A stretch of 6,874 bases of DNA from Betaproteobacteria bacterium. Lineage in GTDB: Bacteria > Pseudomonadota > Gammaproteobacteria > Burkholderiales > Burkholderiaceae_E. A model generated the notes under the pieces. The model was not told the origin of the DNA. It searched no databases and worked only from the letters and a program-made list of their open reading frames with translations. The stretch covers positions 1 to 6,874 of the forward strand of contig RFVZ01000141.1 of the NCBI GenBank assembly GCA_009922405.1, in the 5' to 3' direction. The translations under genes and the position numbers were made by a program. Position 1 is the stretch's first letter, and every line of letters begins with the position of its first letter. Shown piece by piece: positions 5,061-6,874 of the stretch.

Positions 5061-6437
5061 ATGATCCGAACTGGCTTGCCTGCATTGTCGACATTACTCA
5101 CCGCAACCCGCCGTGCGACCGGCGTTTTATCTACCCTGGCGAGCACGTTGACAGCGGCCATCGTCATGGGCTTTGCGGCACCCGCTGCCGCCGAGGTGGA
5201 AGTTCAGTGGTGGCACTCCATGGGCGGCGCCCTGGGCGAATGGGTCAACGGCCTGGCCAAAGACTTTAATGATAGTCAGAAGGAATTCAAGGTCGTTCCA
5301 ACGTTCAAAGGTACCTACGATGAGTCGATGACGGCGGCAATCGCCGCGTTTCGGGCTGGAAATGCGCCGCATATTCTGCAGGTCTTTGAAGTCGGTACTG
5401 CCACCATGATGGCGAGTAAGGGCGTGGTTGTACCCGTCGGAAAAGTCATGAAAGACGCGGGTGAGAAGTTCGACCCCAGCGCCTATGTCCCTGCCGTGGC
5501 GGGTTACTACACGTCGCCCAAAGGCGAAATGTTGAGCTTGCCGTTTAACAGCTCGACGACGATTTTCTGGTTCAACAAGGATGCGTTCAAGGCCGCCGGT
5601 ATTGACACAGCGCGCCCACCGACCACCTGGCCTGAAGTCGCGCTGGCTGCAGCCAAACTCAAAGCCACCGGTCACAAGTGCCCCTTCACGACCTCGTGGG
5701 AAACCTGGACCCAGCTCGAGAGTTTTTCCGCCTGGCACAACGTTGAATTTGCCACCAAGCGCAATGGCTTCAACGGGCTCGACACTCGTCTGGCCTTCAA
5801 CACCCCTCTCCATGTTCGACACATCGAGAATTTGGCCAACATGTCCAAACAGGGTCTGTTTGTCTACAAGGGTCGTGGCGGTGCTGGCGATGCGCCGTTT
5901 ATCTCGGGTGAATGTGCGATGACGACTGGTAGCTCCGCGATGTACGCCAACGTCAAGCGCAATGCGAAGTTTGCCTTTGGCGCGGCGACCCTGCCGTACT
6001 ACCCCGATGTCACCGGTGCGCCACAGAACACCATTATTGGTGGCGCGAGCCTCTGGGTGATGTCGGGCAAGAAAGCGGAAGAGTACCGCGCAGTGGCCGC
6101 CTTTTTCAGTTACTTGAGCAAGGCCGATGTTCAGGCGAAGAGCCATCAGACCACAGGCTATTTGCCGATCACGATGGCGGCTTTTGAGATGACCGAGAAG
6201 TCGGGTTTTTACAAAGCCAATCCCGGAACGGACATTGCCGTGAATCAGATGATTCGCAAGACTACCGACAAATCCCGTGGGATTCGCCTGGGTAACTTCG
6301 TCCAGATCCGCGCGATCATGGACGAAGAGCTTGAGCAGATTTGGGCCGGCAAAAAGTCGGCGAAAGAAGGCCTCGACGAGGCGGTCAAGCGCGGCAACGA
6401 GCAGCTTGAGCGTTTCGAGAGCGCGAACAAATCCTGA
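5061..6437 (+). CDS. ugpB: sn-Glycerol-3-phosphate ABC transporter substrate-binding protein UgpB
   Basis: This periplasmic receptor delivers glycerol-3-phosphate or glycerophosphodiesters to the UgpAEC importer. It has 458 residues, slightly longer than E. coli UgpB owing to a long signal region. A Sec-type signal ends at PAAA (41-44), and the mature chain starts EVEVQWWHSMGG. Stretches shared with E. coli UgpB run the whole length: VPTFKGTYDES (79-89), AGNAPHILQVFEVGTATMMASK (99-120), LPFNSST (160-166), SFSAWHN (221-227), CAMTTGSS (285-292), APQNTIIGGASLWVM (320-334), TGYLPIT (365-371) and IRLGNFVQIR (408-417). Cys207 and Cys285 match the conserved cysteine pair. GGAG at 5052-5055, 5 nt before the ATG, supports the start. 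It is followed by ugpA and probably controlled by the Pho box at 4988-5005. Confidence 0.95.
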   Translation: MIRTGLPALSTLLTATRRATGVLSTLASTLTAAIVMGFAAPAAAEVEVQWWHSMGGALGEWVNGLAKDFNDSQKEFKVVPTFKGTYDESMTAAIAAFRAGNAPHILQVFEVGTATMMASKGVVVPVGKVMKDAGEKFDPSAYVPAVAGYYTSPKGEMLSLPFNSSTTIFWFNKDAFKAAGIDTARPPTTWPEVALAAAKLKATGHKCPFTTSWETWTQLESFSAWHNVEFATKRNGFNGLDTRLAFNTPLHVRHIENLANMSKQGLFVYKGRGGAGDAPFISGECAMTTGSSAMYANVKRNAKFAFGAATLPYYPDVTGAPQNTIIGGASLWVMSGKKAEEYRAVAAFFSYLSKADVQAKSHQTTGYLPITMAAFEMTEKSGFYKANPGTDIAVNQMIRKTTDKSRGIRLGNFVQIRAIMDEELEQIWAGKKSAKEGLDEAVKRGNEQLERFESANKS

Positions 6438-6464
6438 GGGGCCAAGCCACGCGCTTGAACAGTT

Positions 6465-6874
6465 TTGGACAAGCGCGTTCGGTTTAATTCTCGCGGGTTG
6501 CCCTGGGCGCTGATGGCGCCCCAACTTGCGATCGTTTCGATTTTCTTCTTCTGGCCCGCGGGTCAGGCGCTCTACCAAAGCCTGCTCTCTCAGGATGCCT
6601 TCGGGACCTCGGTGCAGTTCGTTGGAGGTGAGAATTTCGAGCGCCTCTGGAACGATTCGACCTATCTCGCATCGTTCAAGATCACCGCGATTTTTTCGAT
6701 CCTCGTCTCGGTGCTCGGCCTTTCATCGTCGCTGTTGCTCGCCGTATTGGCCAATCGCGTGGTCGCGGGGGCTTCGGTTTATCGTTCGCTGCTGATCTGG
6801 CCCTATGCCGTAGCGCCCGCGATCGCCGGGGTGATCTGGCTCTTTTTGTTTGCGCCGTCCGTGGGCGTGGTGAC
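6465..6874 (+). CDS. ugpA: sn-Glycerol-3-phosphate ABC transporter permease UgpA (3' truncated by window edge, TTG start)
   Basis: This is the inner-membrane permease, partner of UgpE, which is expected downstream. The first 136 codons are present and the frame stays open to the window end. The protein begins (M)DKRVRFNSRGLPWALMAPQ, which aligns with the E. coli UgpA start (VFRSRWLPYLLVAPQ) and continues with FFFWPAGQALYQSL, QDAFGTSVQFVGGENF and LLIWPYAVAPAIAGVIWLFLF, all UgpA hallmarks. Membrane segments are at about 13-36, 68-97 and 107-131. An in-frame TGA at 6456-6458 bars any earlier start. The only codon giving the conserved N-terminus is TTG 6465; TTG 6498 and ATG 6513 would cut into or remove it. 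The gap to the ugpB stop is 27 bp. No clear Shine-Dalgarno stands before the TTG, and the nearest purine run, GAGGGG (6436-6441), is too far upstream. Confidence 0.88.
   Translation, partial: MDKRVRFNSRGLPWALMAPQLAIVSIFFFWPAGQALYQSLLSQDAFGTSVQFVGGENFERLWNDSTYLASFKITAIFSILVSVLGLSSSLLLAVLANRVVAGASVYRSLLIWPYAVAPAIAGVIWLFLFAPSVGVV

Noticed and set aside
6513..6515. ATG as the start of ugpA
   Set aside because: It falls inside the conserved LPWALMAPQ segment and would remove the conserved basic N-terminus. TTG 6465 gives the family-like start.
5127..6578. Long 483-codon open frame on the - strand opposite ugpB
   Set aside because: It lies exactly antisense to ugpB, which matches its family along the full length. 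The product is rich in Arg, Gly and His with no recognisable domain, as expected of a GC-driven shadow frame.
1..6874. CRISPR arrays, tRNA/rRNA genes, insertion sequences, prophage or defence genes
   Set aside because: No regularly spaced repeats, RNA-gene-like sequences, transposase motifs or terminal inverted repeats were seen. The window is almost filled with transport and metabolic genes.

Overview
The window is dense, GC-rich bacterial DNA carrying two ABC importer loci around a single hydrolase gene. The proteins have a proteobacterial look. The UgpB/UgpA sequences and the fumarylpyruvate-hydrolase-like enzyme most resemble betaproteobacterial (Burkholderiales-type) proteins. That placement rests on recalled family sequences, not on a search.

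Left part (1-4089). Positions 1-105 hold the last 34 codons of an unrecognised membrane protein on the + strand. It runs tail-to-tail into a four-gene operon on the - strand. A perfect 8-bp hairpin separates the two and overlaps the + strand stop codon. The operon reads, in transcription order, dppB-dppC-dppD-dppF: two permeases and two ATPases of the dipeptide/oligopeptide (PepT) family. All three junctions are 4-nt ATGA/GTGA-type overlaps, so the set is probably translationally coupled. No solute-binding protein gene (dppA) accompanies it inside the window.

Middle (4090-5060). A 61-bp divergent gap separates dppB from a + strand gene for a fumarylacetoacetate-hydrolase-family enzyme. This protein starts with a twin-arginine (Tat) signal peptide, yet it keeps every metal ligand and catalytic residue expected of an active acylpyruvase. 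It is therefore predicted to be an exported version of a normally cytoplasmic enzyme. The 91-bp gap after it contains a near-consensus PhoB box (4988-5005) and a bulged hairpin running into nine T (5012-5051).

Right part (5061-6874). ugpB encodes the periplasmic sn-glycerol-3-phosphate (or glycerophosphodiester) binding protein. It is followed after 27 bp by ugpA, the first permease, which runs off the right edge. By homology ugpA begins at a TTG codon (6465). The Pho box suggests that this ugp operon is induced by phosphate starvation.

Working together: the ugp genes form a phosphate-scavenging import system, and the dpp genes an importer of peptides or a related small solute. The Tat-exported hydrolase lies between them, divergent from dpp. 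A functional link between hydrolase and dpp importer is possible but unproven. The most unusual items are the Tat-exported, catalytically complete FAH-family enzyme and the compact Pho-box/terminator arrangement ahead of ugpB.
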